From NCBI GenBank assembly GCA_933207985.1, contig OW240913.1:99297265-99361264 (forward strand): a stretch of 64,000 nt of DNA. The letters are read 5' to 3'. The stretch is from Pelobates cultripes (lineage: Eukaryota; Chordata; Amphibia; Anura; Pelobatidae). Positions 31,971 to 45,215 of the stretch are shown piece by piece. The notes under the pieces are model-generated. The model was not told the DNA's origin and made no database searches. It saw only the letters and a program-made list of their open reading frames with translations. The position numbers and the translations under genes are program-made. The first letter of the stretch is position 1. The number at the start of each line of letters is the position of its first letter.

Positions 31971-33713
31971 GAATTGCACATGTCTATTCGGCAATACTGA
32001 CAGGAAGCATCGTGGGAACAGGGAGGAAAGCTAAGGATTGTGGAAACATTTCTCTGACCACCGGAAATGAAGCACACTTTGCTCCTTCGCTGGTCATAGC
32101 TGGTCAGGCGAAGGAAACCTCCAGAAGAGAAATAGTCCCTACTTTGTCTTAAGTTTTAAAGAAAACTAGAGCAAACAGGAAGAAATGAAGAACATATTCT
32201 GACAGAGGAAGAGAAGAGTAATCAATTGGGGAAAGGTAAGTTCAGCATGACAGTGCCGCTTTAAAGGGGTGAGGTCTAACGTAAATTCTTACTTTAGTAA
32301 ATAACCCTGTAAACTTATTCAGTTTAATATGTTTTAGTTTTATATGTAGTGACAATACAGAAATCCAAGAATACCGGTATTTTAACGGTTAAAGGTATAA
32401 GTATTTTCTCTAAAAACTGTTAGGTTCCATAGATGGAAATTGGTAGGCAAGTATTCTGCTAACTGTATGTAAGTATGTTGGTAGGTACTACATAAAGTAT
32501 TAACAAATGACCATGTATCAAATGCAAAAGAACTTGGAGCAACATTTACAAGTAGGTTCATTCACAAAATAAAATAAATATAGTGTTGTGATGGAAGTTA
32601 TGAATTCCAAATATTAAGATAATAATTAACATGTTGAGCTTTAAACCAGACAACTACATATCATTGTTGAATGAACAACCACCCATTGGCATGTTGATCA
32701 AAAACGGGATTTGATGCATAGTGGCCCAGGCACAGGAGTGGCAATTTGCTAAAGCATCATTGCTTACAATTTCTAATTGCATTGCATTTGCTAGTGAGTG
32801 AGTTTGCATCACAATTAATTTCACCTGAATTATTTTAATGAAACAAATCATTTAAAGCAATCTGGAGGAACCAAATTAACAGATTAATGAAATTTGGTTT
32901 GTACAAACCAAATTTGTTTAGCATGCATGTCTAATTTAGTGTGATGTAGGTAGTTGGGTCTGGTAAATTTAAGAGTACATTGTGGTCAAAAGATATCTGG
33001 AAGTGAGAGTGATATTTGTCAGTATTAGGGGTCAGAAATTGGTAATAGAAGAATAAAACTCAATGAACTTCTATTTGGGTGTGGTCCATGTGCAAAAAGT
33101 TGTAGGTGTCCGTCACTTTTGAAAATGTCCCTGTCTATAATAGTTATGAATTGAGCTGTAAATGTGAGCCTCACATATTGACTCAAGTGATACTAAGTAT
33201 ATAGAATCTCAATTGGATTTGCTGGTAATATTCACCACTTACCAGGTTTGACAGTCTCTTTCTTAATGGTTGCAGAAGGTAAAGATTGACTGTCTGACAA
33301 AGCTAGAATAATGTGTAAACATTGTGTAGATATTTTGTTTTCAAGAAAACGTTATGAAAGACATCCAGCTCATGCACTCATACATTTACATGCAAGGTGG
33401 ATGTTACTAATCCACTGACATCACCGAGCTCCTGCCCAAGTTATTGGAGATGTAGTTGATGGAATTTGAAGACATATTCACCAATATATTAACCCTCTCG
33501 TTGCTTCATTGAGGTGATTCAGATGGCTATTCCTAATTTGTGTAGTTATCTAAATTGTTGTTTTTTGAGGTGGGGGAAGTGGAAGGTGGGTTGCATTATT
33601 GGCTTTTTAGATATTCTATACACAGTTTTCAAAATGTGGCAACATTTTGTTCTCTTTTTTTCCTCTGGTATTTTCATTTGCTATTACAATTTTAAAAGCA
33701 TATGCTTGCCTCC

Positions 33714-33718
<5 letters not shown>
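31971..33718. other. Unassigned DNA, no gene
   Basis: Begins with repeat-like sequence to about 32250 that probably belongs with the ACTTCGG unit. The remainder is AT-rich with no recognised feature. Confidence 0.4.
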
Positions 33719-33792
<74 letters not shown>

Positions 33793-33802
33793 CATACAAA
33801 GC
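33719..33802. repeat. (TA)n/(CA)n microsatellite
   Basis: About 25 TA units followed by CA units. Confidence 0.95.
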
Positions 33803-34173
33803 TGCATGTTTTATATTGTTAGAACAACATGCACAGTATATTTTCTTGAAATAAGGTTATTTATATTTCTTGTGTTTTTCTTATGTGGAATTGTTTGACA
33901 CGTAGAACAATTTGTTGATTTATAAGGGATTGAAGACAATCCAGCATACAGAGATTAACATTTTTAAACATTGACAGGCATGCATCAGTGAAGAATTTCC
34001 TAAGTACATACAGAGTATATCCGAGCAGGCAGCCATGTGGAGATGTACTCACAGAAGTGCCCTATCCATATAAAAATTTTAATCACGCATAGACAAAGTT
34101 TGTTTACTAAAAGATTTCACTCCTATAAGTAACTGCAATAAATCTTCACTACTTATATCTCACTGGCAAAGCC
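33803..34173. other. Left flank of copy 2, with the empty provirus site
   Basis: Sequence ends ...GGCAAAGCC and then continues AAACTGCC from 34174, with no LTR. In copy 1 the same AAACTGCC is preceded directly by the provirus LTR end. Confidence 0.8.
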
Positions 34174-34771
34174 AAACTGCCAGCTTTGACTTGTTTCAGA
34201 ATAGAATATATCATGGTGTGTCATACAGTTTATTCTGTTTTTTAATGTATGCATACTATTTCTACAAGAGAAGAGTGTTTTTTTCACAAAAAAAAGGTCA
34301 CAGTTTACTTTGCAGAAGTAAAGTTGAAATGTAAAGTTCATTGTTCGCACAGTATTGTTTTGGAAGTTTTACTTCCAGAACTTTGGAAGTAGGTAGCCGT
34401 GCCAGCCTTTTCTTTTGAAAGTAAAACTCAGAGTAAAAGAACAAAGGCCACAAATGATGGTCAGTAGACCTACAGAGCTAATCAGACTGCAAAGTCTGGA
34501 CATTGTTTACTAATCAACAATTTCTGGATTTTGTAGATATGGCTCCGAATGAGTCTGAATGGCGATTTAATGGCAGCCAGACTGAACACTTAAAAAAAGT
34601 AAATTCTTTTTAAACAAGCACTGGCAGGGACACCTGAATCCTCAATACAAGCAATCGCATGGATCTCCCATGTCCCTCCTCTTTCTGTACAGCAAAAGGC
34701 TAAATACATAATCAGAACAAATGTATAAATGAATGGCACATGAAAGAATATTGCTCAGTGCGCATTATTTA
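34174..34771. other. AT-rich flank (copy 2), no gene
   Basis: Same as 6412-7017, with no coding or repeat signal recognised. Confidence 0.5.
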
Positions 34772-35165
34772 ATTGGGATCACTCCTGCTGAATACACAAA
34801 CACACACACACACACAAATAGACTGCTGAGTACACACACACAGACTGCTGAGTACAAGCACAAACACACACAAAGGGACTGCTGAACACACAGACTGCTG
34901 AACACACACACACACACACAGACTGCTGAATGCACACAAGCTGCTGAATACCGACACAGGCTGCTGAATACATACACACTGCTGAACACAGAGAGAGAGA
35001 AAGCTGAATACACACAGGCTACTATATATATATATATATATATGCACACACAGACTACTGAGTACAAAAATAAAGAAATATAAAAAAAAGATTGCTGAGT
35101 ACACACACACAGACTGCAGAGTGCACACACACAGACTGCAGAGTGCACACACACACAGATGGCTG

Positions 35166-35200
<35 letters not shown>

Positions 35201-35299
35201 GCTGAGTGCACACACACACACAGACTCATGAGCACACACACACATGCTGCTAAACACAAACAAATGCTTTCTTGCTAGCAGGTACATTCACACACAAAC
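34772..35299. repeat. CA-rich minisatellite (copy 2)
   Basis: Counterpart of 7018-7545 with a shorter TA run (35023-35043) and at least three base differences in the first 200 bp. Confidence 0.9.
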
Positions 35300-35913
35300 A
35301 AGGCTGAGTATATCAAGCCTACCTGGCAGTGGAGGCTGTTGCTTGGAAGTCAGGTACCATTTTGTGCAGCAAGGTCTCCTGCTTAGCGGTGGGGGAATAG
35401 TTTGATGGTGTGAGGCAGAGCTTGCGTGCATGGGTGGATCTTATGTCATGGGGCGGAGCCTGCGTTCACAAGGCCGAGTAGGAGCCTGTGTGCTGGGGAA
35501 GCTTCTGGGAAATTGGAAGGGAGACTGTCAGTGCTCCTTTCAGCCCCCAGCAACTATGCTGGCGAAAAGGTATGAGTGGTGTGTGGCCCGGGTCAGGGAT
35601 GTTCTAAAAAAGTTTGGGTGACTCACTAATAACAATTTATGCAACTAACATCTGTGGAGTTCTCAGATGTTGTTTTGGAAAAGAGGGAAATACGCTGTCT
35701 CTTCTATATAAGGGCACTTGAGAGGTATGCATGCCTGTATGCAGCTTATTGTCCGTGTCTTGTGGCATGTGGCATATAGTGAAAATAAATGCAGGTCTGT
35801 GTGTGTCTATGTACCTATGATGTTGCTTGTTTTTGTGTATTATAATGTGTACAGGAGGGTCTGTGTATAATAATGCATGTATGAGTGTAGATGTTTACAT
35901 GCCATTATAAAAA
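35300..35913. other. Unassigned sequence (copy 2), no gene
   Basis: Counterpart of 7546-8160. It has a TATATAAGGGC stretch and AATAAA but no defined repeat ends. Confidence 0.3.
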
Positions 35914-35963
35914 TATATGCCTGGGGGCAGAGCTGGAAGCTTGAACGGAGCGGTCGCCATTCT

Positions 35964-36524
35964 CATGAGCTCCATTAAGATTATGGGGGTCCCGGACGAC
36001 ATCAACCACACGGAACTCCCCCACTACTCCCGGCTGCTGATTACTGCCATCTTACCGCACACATAGGCCAAAAAGCTACCCTTTGATACTTGCTTCCGGG
36101 TCACTAAACCTGCACAGGCACCATCTACAGCTGCCACAAAATCTCCGACAGAAACCGCGTTATGGCAGTGGTGCGGAACAAAACTCTACTCGACTTCGAG
36201 TCAGCCCACATCACTTTCTTCGGGGATCTAACACGGAACACGCTACAGTGGCGCAGATCCTTGGGCCCGATCACTGACCAACTCAGTGCGGCCAGTGTGG
36301 ATTACAGATGGAGCATACCCAGGACTCTAACAGTGGTTAAAAATGGGACCACTCATAGACTCACCTCCCTGAACGAAGGTGCCTCTTTCCTGCAAGCCTT
36401 AGGACTTCCACCACCACTGACTGCTTCCACGGGAACCCCTAATCAACATGTGTGGCTCCCACCTGAAATGCAGCCCGACAAAGTGGACTCTCCAGCGTTA
36501 TATAGCCTCTTATGTAGTCCCTGA
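35964..36524 (+). pseudogene. LINE ORF1 remnant (copy 2)
   Basis: Counterpart of 8210-8770. The C-terminal 120 residues are identical in both copies, and the upstream part carries the same stop. Confidence 0.6.
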
Positions 36525-36551
36525 TATAATTGTGTCTGTTCTTAATGTCTT

Positions 36552-37048
36552 TGTAATGATATTGATGTTACAAAGTTTTGGAGTCCAGTAGCCAGATCAG
36601 CAATGTTTTCTGCCAGAGGTAGCCACTCGTTACCCACGTAATTGAGCCCCTGAGCCTTGAGTGGCCTTCTGGTCTTAAGCAGAGATGGGAGACTGGAACA
36701 GAAAGATGATAATCATAGTGAGGCAAGCCGAGGTCAGTGGGAAGAAGAAGCAGCAAAGTCAAAACAGTCCAAATTCAGCAACAGGAAGGAGAAACAGGAA
36801 CACGCTTGTTTAGAGAGTACAGGAACCACAATAATCTGGCAAAGGTACAGAGACAGGAAGTGGCTTTTATAGGCCAAGAACCAGGCACCTGACCAGACAC
36901 AGCTGAAGAGAGTTGCCACTGATAACCTTGACTCTACAAGCAATGGTATCAGATCTCAGGTAAATTTGCAAAAGGCAGGCTGGTGTACTGGTAAGGAAAA
37001 GGTTTAGCACCATGTTAACCAGGAACCCAGCAGAGTCAGTTCCTCACA
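36552..37048 (-). repeat. Ty3-type LTR flanked by GTCTT (solo-like, copy 2)
   Basis: 497 bp, with GTCTT on both sides (36547-36551 and 37049-37053). It differs from the right LTR (41757-42259) at about a dozen positions by eye plus a 6-bp length difference, so the two LTRs are clearly older than the block duplication. Confidence 0.85.
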
Positions 37049-37496
37049 GTCTTATTGTTATGCATTTGCACAGGTTCATTTTTCAGCAATATCGATGCTG
37101 CGTTTTTGATTGATTTGTTACTTTGCCTCACCTTGTAGGATAAGTTATGGCACACTACGAGATAAACATGTTTTGCATACACCAGCCCCCTGATCCGGGG
37201 AGCTTGTACCATGCCTTAAGCAACATGAGCCTCCCTCGCATGCAATGACCCTCCTCCCCTCCCCCAGGGGCCCCCTTAGGTTAGGGGCAACACACCATGC
37301 GTAAGCATACATGGACCTCGGGGGGCCAGATGCCTGACTCTTCGCACATACACTTGCCCTACTACGCCCTCACCAGTACCTCACATCGGGCGCGCTAGAT
37401 ATGTCTAAGCTAAGCGACAAATTACCGTTATCCGGCTACCGCAACTCCCATAGCTTCACAGCGCATCTTTGGGGTTTACTAATGGCGAGTCTCACC

Positions 37497-38973
37497 TCAG
37501 TCGATTTCAAGAATTTTTTCCACCTTGTATTCATCTTCACCATCCACGAGGACTGGTGGTGGGGCAGGCAGGGCTCGACCAGGGAAAGTATTTTCATGAA
37601 AAGGTTTAAGCAGTGCCATGTGAAACACTGGATGTATTTTAATGGAATCCGGAAGTTGCAGACGGAAGGTGACTGCATTGATCTGAGCGATGATCTCAAA
37701 AGGTCCCATGAACTTTTGACCCAATTTATGAGAAGGAATCCTAAGCTTAAGATTCTTTGTTGACAGCCAAACCTTGTCACCAACATGATAAACTGGGGCC
37801 TCCTTTCTGTGCCTATCAGCAGCTCTTTTGTAACATTCCTGAGCCTCCGAAAGAGTCTCCTTCAACAGTTCTTGGGAATCTCGTAAGGCGGTTAGCCGGT
37901 CAGTGACTGCAGGAATGGAAGTAGTAATTGGGAGACTCACTAGAAAGGTTGGATGGTAACCATAATTGGCAAAAAAATGGGCTCAGAGAAGTGGAGCAGT
38001 GTTGGGCATTGTTATAGGCAAACTCCATCGTGGGTAGAAAATCCATCCAGTCATCCTGCAGGTAACTAATATAGCACCGCAAATATTGTTCTAAAGTCTG
38101 GTTGGTTCGCTCAGTCTGTCCATTACTTTGTGGATGAAAAGCTGAAGACAGATTTACATTAATACCTAGAATAGAACAAAAACATTTCCAAAAATGAGAT
38201 GTAAACTACACTCCCCTGTCAGAAATTACTTCATCAGGCCATTCATGCAAGCGAAATATTTCCCGAATAACTAGGTCAGCAGTCTGTTTAGCTGAAGGGA
38301 GACCACGAGCTGGTATGAAATGACTCATCTTAGTTAACCGGTCCACAACAACAAGAATGGTAGTGTGTTCCTTAGAGGGAGGTAGTTCTACAATAAAGTC
38401 CATGGATATAGATCCCCAGGGACAATGAGGAATCGGAAGAGGCTGAAGCAAGCCAACAGGGGATGAGCGAAGAGTCTTATGTCTGGCACATACATCACAA
38501 GAGGACACATACTTCTTAACATCCTCATAATATTTAGGCCACCAAAAGGATCGGGTAAGTAGTTCTTGTGTCTTTCGGATTCCTGGATGACCTGCTGGTT
38601 TAGAGTCATGGTAGAGGCGTAAAACGTCCAGTCGCACTGATTCTGGAACAAACAGACGTTGTTGAAAAATCCAAAACCCATTAAGCATGGTCATATGAAG
38701 ATCACGAGGAGGATCATGAAAAACTGGATCTTTAGAGTAGCCCTTTTTAATGCGAGACATTAGATCAGAAGGAAAGGTAACTCCTAAAAATCTACTCTCC
38801 GGCAAGATGGTGGCCTTGGTTACTGTAGTATGGAGGGGGTCAGCTATCCTAGACAAAGCATCCACCTTGCCATTTCTGGAACCAGGGCGGTATGAAATAA
38901 AAAAATTAAACCTTGAGAAAAATAGGGACCAGCGTGCTTGTTTGGCTGACAGTCTCTTAGCGGATTGAATGCA
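37497..38973 (-). pseudogene. Integrase with cut chromodomain (copy 2)
   Basis: HHCC zinc domain and the first two catalytic aspartates precede the TAG at 38206-38208. The glutamate region follows in the same frame, then the run of A shifts the frame near 37971-37977. The chromodomain is cut at the LINE junction and the stop is at 37497-37499. A few substitutions separate it from copy 1. Confidence 0.8.
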
Positions 38974-39738
38974 TTACAGATTTTTGTGATCTGTGAGGAC
39001 AGTAATTGGATGGGTGGTTCTCTCCAAGAGATGTCTCCATTCGGTGAAGGCAGCTTTTATAGCCAAAAGTTCTTTATTCCCTATGTCATAATTTCTTTCT
39101 GCTGGTAACATCTGGTGGGAATAGAAGGCACATGGATGTAACAACATCTTAGGTCCAGTCCTTTGAGACAGTATAGCCCCAACAGCTGAATCAGAAGCAT
39201 CTACCTCTACAGTAAATGGCAATTCTGGCTGAGGATGTACCAAGATAGGGGCAGATGTAAACAGAGTCTTTAATCTGGAAAATGCAGTGTCAGCCTTATT
39301 GGACCACTGAAAAGGAGTCCCTTTACGTGTAAGTTCAGTGATCGGTGTAATAACGGCAGAGAAATTCTTAATGAAACGCCTGTAAAAATTGGCAAACCCC
39401 ACAAATCTCTGTATATCTTTTTCATTCTTGGGGATGGGCCAGTCCAGCACAGCTTTAATTTTACTTGCGTCCATACTTAAACCTTTAGGAGTTATTACAT
39501 ACCCCAGGAACTGAATTTCTGTTTGTTCAAACTCACATTTTTCCAGTTTAATGTATAGGTGGTGGGTACGAAGGCGCTCAAGAACAATGCAGACCTGTTT
39601 TCTGTGATTTTCAAGATTATCAGAAAATATCAGGATATCATCCAAATATGCCACAACAAACTGATCCAGGAGATCCTGTAGTACATCATTGATTAGATGC
39701 TGAAAAGTTGCAGGGGCATTACAAAGCCCAAATAGCAT
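38974..39738 (-). pseudogene. Ty3-type RT/RNase H segment (copy 2)
   Basis: Tyr-Leu-Asp-Asp intact. It ends at the same TAA as copy 1 (38974-38976). One residue differs from copy 1 (Gln for Arg near residue 21). Confidence 0.85.
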
Positions 39739-39800
39739 TACTAGATATTCATAATGTCCGTACCTGGTTCTGAAAGCTGTTTTCCATTCATCATTTGGTT

Positions 39801-41738
39801 TTATGCGAACCAGATTATATGCCCCCGTAGATCAAGCTTCGTAAATATTTTGGCTGAACGAAGTCTCTCCAGAAGTTCAGGAATGAGAGGCAAGGAATAA
39901 CGGTTTTTAACAGTGATTTTATTAATGTCCCTGTAATCGACACATGGCCGTAGACTGCCATCTTTCTTTTCTACAAAGAATATAGGAGCTCCTGCTGGAG
40001 AAGTAGATGGTCGAATAAAGCCTTTGGCAAGATTTTCTTGTATGTATTCACGAAGTGCTTTCAATTCAGACTCAGAAAGGGAGTATATACGGCCAAATGG
40101 GATAGCAGCTCCAGGTAGCAGCTCTATGGGGCAATCATAAGGCCTGTGAGGTGGAAGCTGATCAGCATTCTTCTTATCACAGACATCTGCAAAATCCCGA
40201 TATTGTAGAGGAAGCTTAGTTAAGTTTGTAGCAGCCATTTCATTAATTGTTGTGGTAACAGGTGTCGCCTTAGAGGGTTGACAATTCATTAAGCAGTGTT
40301 CTGAAGGAAAGGACAAGGTTCTAGTCTTCCAATCAATCTGTGGGTTATGCAGAGCAAGCCAGGGTATACCCAAAATCACTGGAAATTGTGTTGAGGAAAT
40401 TAGGTGGAAAGATATAGACTTATGGTGATTCACTTCCAGAATCAATTTTAAGGGCACAGTCTCATGTGTAACCGGGCCTGACGTAAGTGGAGAACCGTCT
40501 ACTGTTTCCATTAACACAGGTGAAGATTTAGGGATAGACTGAATTTTATTTCCTGCTGCAAATTTAATGTCCATAAAGTTTCCGCCTGCTCTGGAATCTA
40601 TCATAGCTGTAGTTGAAATTTTATTATCACCATATTGCAAAGTGATAGGCACCACCAAATGAGGATGTTGAGTCATCATACCTTCTTCACCCTGAGCCAG
40701 AGAAAACAAGGGTTGTGTGACAGAATCCAGTTGGTCTGAAATCTGGGATTGGTGTTGAATCTGTGCACCCTCAGCAGTCATAGCTATTGTTCTTTTAGAC
40801 TTGCTAGGGCAATTGATGGCATAATGCCCTGCACTACCACAATACAGGCATAAATTGTGAGTGCATCGCCACTGTTTTTCTTCATTGGATAATGGCCCTC
40901 TTATTAGATCTACCTGCATAGCCTCAGGTTCAGAGTCTGTAGGTGTTTGTGGGGTCGGAGTAGAAATTCTTGAATAGAAAGTAGGAGTAGCACTTGGTTT
41001 CAAAGAGCCCTGTCTTTCCAATCTTCTTTCTGAAAGTCTCCGATCAATACGGATAGCCAACCGCACAAATGCATCAAACTCAACAGGAAGATCAACACGA
41101 GCTAGCTCATCTTTTATAGCTTCTGAGAGACCCCTTCTGAAGTGGAACCTCTGGGCTGATTGGTTCCAAGTAGTATCAGTAACCCACTGTCTGAATTCAG
41201 CAGCATATTCAGCCACAGAGTGCCTCCCTTGATGTAAATGAAGGAGAGTGGCATCTGCTGTAGCACAGCGATTGGGATCATCAAAAACTAAGCACATGGC
41301 CTCAAGAAAGTCTTTTAAATTTCCCAAGACTGGACTGTCCTGTTCCAGAAAAGGGGAGCCCCAGGCCAGGGCTTCATCTTTGAAGAGGGAGAAAATAAAT
41401 CCCACCTTCTCTCTTTCAGATGGAAAACGGTTAGGTAACATCATGGAGTGCAAACGGCATTGATTTAGGAAACCCCTACATTTTTTGCGGTCTCCTCCAA
41501 ATTTTTCTGGTAGAGGCAAGCGGGCATCTTGTGCAGGTCTAACAGTAGTAGTAGCAGCAGCAGCCGCAACATCATGTGCCCTGTAGCTGGTAAGCTCACT
41601 ATGCATTGATCGAAGTTCATTTAGCAGTTCAGCTACCTGATCCTGCAGCACTTGAATGGTCTGTGCCTGGGTCTGCATAGTTCTTGCATTAAAAGCAACC
41701 TGCTGGGCCAATGCAGAATCTGATCCGACGGTCTCCAT
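39801..41738 (-). pseudogene. Ty3-type Gag-protease-RT N-terminus (copy 2)
   Basis: 645 codons from ATG 41738, with domains as in copy 1. It shares the D-S-R-A protease site and the one-base frameshift in RT. It differs from copy 1 at four residues: Val/Ala in the Ala-rich linker, Glu/Asp and Gln/Arg in the capsid region, and Val/Ala before RT. The lesions predate the separation of the copies. Confidence 0.85.
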
Positions 41739-41756
41739 GAATGGGCCAGATTATTC

Positions 41757-42259
41757 TGTAATGATATTGATGTAACAAAGTTTTGGAGTCCAGTAGCCAG
41801 ATCAGCAATGTTTTCTGCCAGAGGTAGCCACTCGTTACCCAGGTGGTTGAGCCCCTGAGCCTTGAGTGGCCTTCTGGTCTTAAGCAGAGATGGGAGACTG
41901 GAACAGAAATATGATAATCGTAGTGAGGCAAGCCGAGGTCAGTGGGAAGGAGAAGCAGCAAAGTCAAAACAGTCCAAATTCAGCAACAGGAAGGAGAAAC
42001 AGGAACACGCTTGATTAGAGAGTACAGGAACCACAATGATCTGGCAAAGGTACAGAGACAGGAAATGGCTTTTATAGGCCAAGAACCAGACACCTGACCA
42101 GACACAGCTGAAGAGAGTTGCCACTGATAACCTTGACTCTACAAGCAATGGTATCAGATCTCAGGTAAATTTGCAAAAGGCAGGCTGGTGTACTGGTAAG
42201 GAAAAGGTTTAGCACCATGTTAACCAGGGTTCGAAACCCAGCAGTGTCAGTTCCTCACA
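41757..42259 (-). repeat. Intact right (5') LTR of the Ty3-type element
   Basis: On the - strand it runs TGTGAGGAACTG to CATTACA, 503 bp, followed on its outer side by target duplication GTCTT (42260-42264). It contains GGGTTCGAAACCC (42227-42239), which the left LTR lacks because of a short deletion. Confidence 0.88.
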
Positions 42260-43127
42260 GTCTTATTGTTATGCATTTGCACAGGTTCATTTTTCAGCAA
42301 TATCGATGCTGCGTTTTTGATTGATTTGTTACTTTGCCTCACCTTGTAGGATAAGTTATGGCACACTACGAGATACACATGTTTTGCATACACCAGCCCC
42401 CTGATCCGGGGAGCTTGTACCATGCCTCAAGCAACATGAGCCTCCCTAGCATGCAATGACCCTCCTCCCCTCCCCGAAGGGCCCCCTTAGGTTAGGGGCA
42501 ACACACCATGCGTAAGCATACATGGACCTCGGGGCCAGATGCCTGACTCTTCGCACATACACTTGCCCTACTACGCCCTCACCAGTACCTCACACCGGGC
42601 GCGCTAGATATGTCTAAGCTAAGCGACAAATTACCGTTATCCGGCTACCGCAACTCCCATAGCTTCACAGCGCATCTTTGGGGTTTACTAATGGCGAGTC
42701 TCACCTCAGTCGATTCATTGCCGGACCAATCAGCTAAACTATAGACTAAATCATAATAGAACAGCGAAAGCCAACATCAACATCTAGCATACAAGCACCA
42801 GAGGTTTGTCACCTGTAGGTCCGGTTCCAGAAATGCACCCTCTCGTATTACCTTGACACTATGGCTATTGCAGCACTTCAATTCTCTGCTCATCGGGTAC
42901 AAGCTTAATGCCACATTAACTAGGATGGTTAGCTTACTAATCTTATCTCTAATATGTTATGCTTCCTTATTCCATGAAAAAAAAAAATGAGGCTGCCAAA
43001 TACAGGAGTACTTGCACTTGCATATACTACTGCACCCTCGTCATGTACTCACTTGCTAAAACTCCTTGCTTCCTTTCTGTACCCCGATTATCATTGGCTC
43101 AATAAAAGAAAGAATTGAGAAAAAAAA
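42260..43127 (+). mobile_element. LINE 3' part right of the Ty3 insertion
   Basis: The first 456 bases match the segment trapped behind the left LTR (37049-37506). The rest continues to the LINE poly(A). This shows the original order of the insertion site and identifies the left piece as a duplicate. Confidence 0.75.
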
Positions 43128-43810
43128 TGTATTCATGCATAAGGTTTCATAATGAGGGTGTATGTAGGTATATATGTGTGAAAAAATAGTATGAGATAGA
43201 ACTGAAGTAGACAGTAACTGAAAAGCAAGCAAGACTAAAAACTGTGTACAATCACACAGCATTTCAATGACAGGTAAATTCGCTAGTCAGTTTGATAATG
43301 CCCATTTAAAATGATACTTATATGTTTTACAGTTCTTTTTTTACACCTGATAAATATGAGTCACTTGATGCACATTAGCACATTACATTGATAACAGCAA
43401 CAATTACAAAATGATGGATAATGTATTTAGAACTTCACAACAACAAAAAAAGAATGCTTGTCAAAAGGCTAGATTTACTTGAAACTGCATACCAAATGAT
43501 CTAATTTCAGTGAGTAAGCTTTTTATTGTCTCCAGTTTAACTTCACAAAAGTAAAATATCTGTCTCCTGTAAAATTACCATTCACAAGTCCTTAAAACGA
43601 AGATAAAATCACCACTTACCAAATGACCCCATTTTTGAACACACTATTTTGAAAAGTAGTGTCTGTAGGATATCTAGAAATTTACAAGCTGAATAATTCA
43701 ACAATTATGTCATCTTCTTTGTTCCCTGTTTTAACTTCTCCATGTCCAGATTTAAGTACTTTCAATGATAGAGTGACAGCTCTCACATGTTGTCGGTCTT
43801 GACCAGGTAA
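43128..43810. other. AT-rich sequence (copy 2) with possible coding remnant
   Basis: Counterpart of 14055-14683 from 43183. The short - strand frame ending at 43682-43684 stays open here too, with two residue changes at its transposon-side end. Confidence 0.25.
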
Positions 43811-44650
43811 CACCTTAAGGACAGAGGCAATTGTACAAGTTGTGATCAAAACAAAACGAAAAACCTTTAATTTACTCTGTCATTTTGAATGCACCCACAC
43901 TTATTACATATAATTTTGTTTAGGAGAAACAGGACTTTAATTTTACATCAAATATTTGGATATGAAGCACTATTTAATATAAATAAAATCTAAAAAAGTA
44001 TGAGAAATTAAGACATTTTATTTTCTTAGTTCTGCGCGACATTTTAACTGTGAATGTCATTATACTGTTAGCTTTTACTGCAAAAAAAAGACACATTTGT
44101 GTTCAGCAATGACTCACAAATACAACAGTACCCTGCATGTACAGGTTTTATGGGGTTTTGGAAAGTTACAGGGTCAAATATATTTCCACTTATTTCACAT
44201 TGAAATTTGCCAAATTGGTTATGTTGCCTTTGAGACTGTATGGCAGAATAACCCCCACTATGGCATAACATTTGAAAAAGTAGTCAATCCAGGGTATTCA
44301 AATTGGGGTATGTCCTTTCTTTTTTAGTAGGCACTTAGTCACAAACCCTAGCCAAAGTTAGCGTTTTTATTAGTTTTTTGCATTTTTTACACAAAAACTG
44401 CTTTTCACTCATGATATCATTGTTGTCATATGTTTTATTGTTTCAGAACACTCATATTTGTGTTCAGCGAAGTCTGACAAGTAAAACAGTTCCCCATGAA
44501 CAGGTTTTATGTTGTTTTGGAAAGTTACAGGTTTAAATATAGGATTTGCAAATTTAATTCTCTTGGTTGTCAGGCAAGTCCCTCAAATTGTAATTAGTAA
44601 AATCACATAATAATGTGAAAAGATGACATAAATATACACATAAACTTTTA
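43811..44650 (+). mobile_element. Diverged TTAAGGAC-family transposon (copy 2)
   Basis: Counterpart of 14684-15545. The end here reads CCTTAAGGAC, closer to the family consensus than copy 1. About 23 bp are missing relative to copy 1 near 43880. Confidence 0.6.
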
Positions 44651-45094
44651 ATAAACACAGTAGATACCGTGTACCCTAGCCTTATTCCAGGACTCCATCA
44701 ACACTGACTCATCCTCGGAAGCCTGAGAATAGCCCATAGATATAACTCAGTTTTAAAGCAACAGTCCCGTGGCACTTGTATATAGGCCTTTAGACTCATT
44801 TCTCAGGGAGTAGTGAGCCATGTTATTTAATTATGGCCTTCAAAATAAGAGGATTGTCATGTTCAATAAGACATGCCACAGAGAACACCGTCCAACATTG
44901 GTTGGTATGAGCTTTCCTGTTAAAGCAGATTGGGCAAATTGCAAATGCTCAGGCCAGAGCTGCTTAAGATGGCATCGATTCAGCACGGCAGCCAGACGCC
45001 ACCCCGTCTTTTATACAATTTTTTATTAGGGAGGTGCATAGGTAAAAAAAATTTTTGGTTTGGAAATTCAGGTAAGTAAAAAAATGTGTCTGCT

Positions 45095-45215
45095 TCAGCA
45101 ATTCGGACCAATGGCATTCGGTTTGGTTCTGCACTTCCGAAAATCGGAACTTCGGCAATTCGGGACTTCGGTAATTCGGAACATCAGCAGTTCTGAACTT
45201 CAGCAATTCGGATAT
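45095..45215. repeat. TTCGG-type minisatellite (copy 2)
   Basis: Counterpart of 15990-16110. Confidence 0.55.

Larger units (their letters stand above)
37497..41756 (-). mobile_element. Ty3-type internal region, copy 2
   Basis: Same gene order and same lesions as copy 1. The left end is the LINE junction at 37497-37506, and the right end abuts the intact 5' LTR. The sequence between LTR and gag ATG is 18 bases (41739-41756) and does not resemble a tRNA 3' end. Confidence 0.88.
35914..43127 (+). mobile_element. LINE (L1/Tx1-like) interrupted by the Ty3-type element
   Basis: The LINE parts are 35914-36551 (ORF1 remnant), 37049-37506 (a duplicated piece of the right flank) and 42260-43127 (true right flank). 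The 3' end has AATAAA at 43101-43106 and a poly(A) at 43120-43127. ORF2 is absent, so the LINE was internally deleted or is a short derivative. The middle is the inserted Ty3-type element. Confidence 0.6.

Noticed and set aside
33514..33898. Frames across the (TA)n/(CA)n tract
   Set aside because: Microsatellite read-through; flanking parts show no coding character.
42227..42239. GGTTCGAAACC as a tRNA/SINE B box
   Set aside because: No A box or tRNA-like fold is nearby; it lies in an LTR and is a local palindrome.
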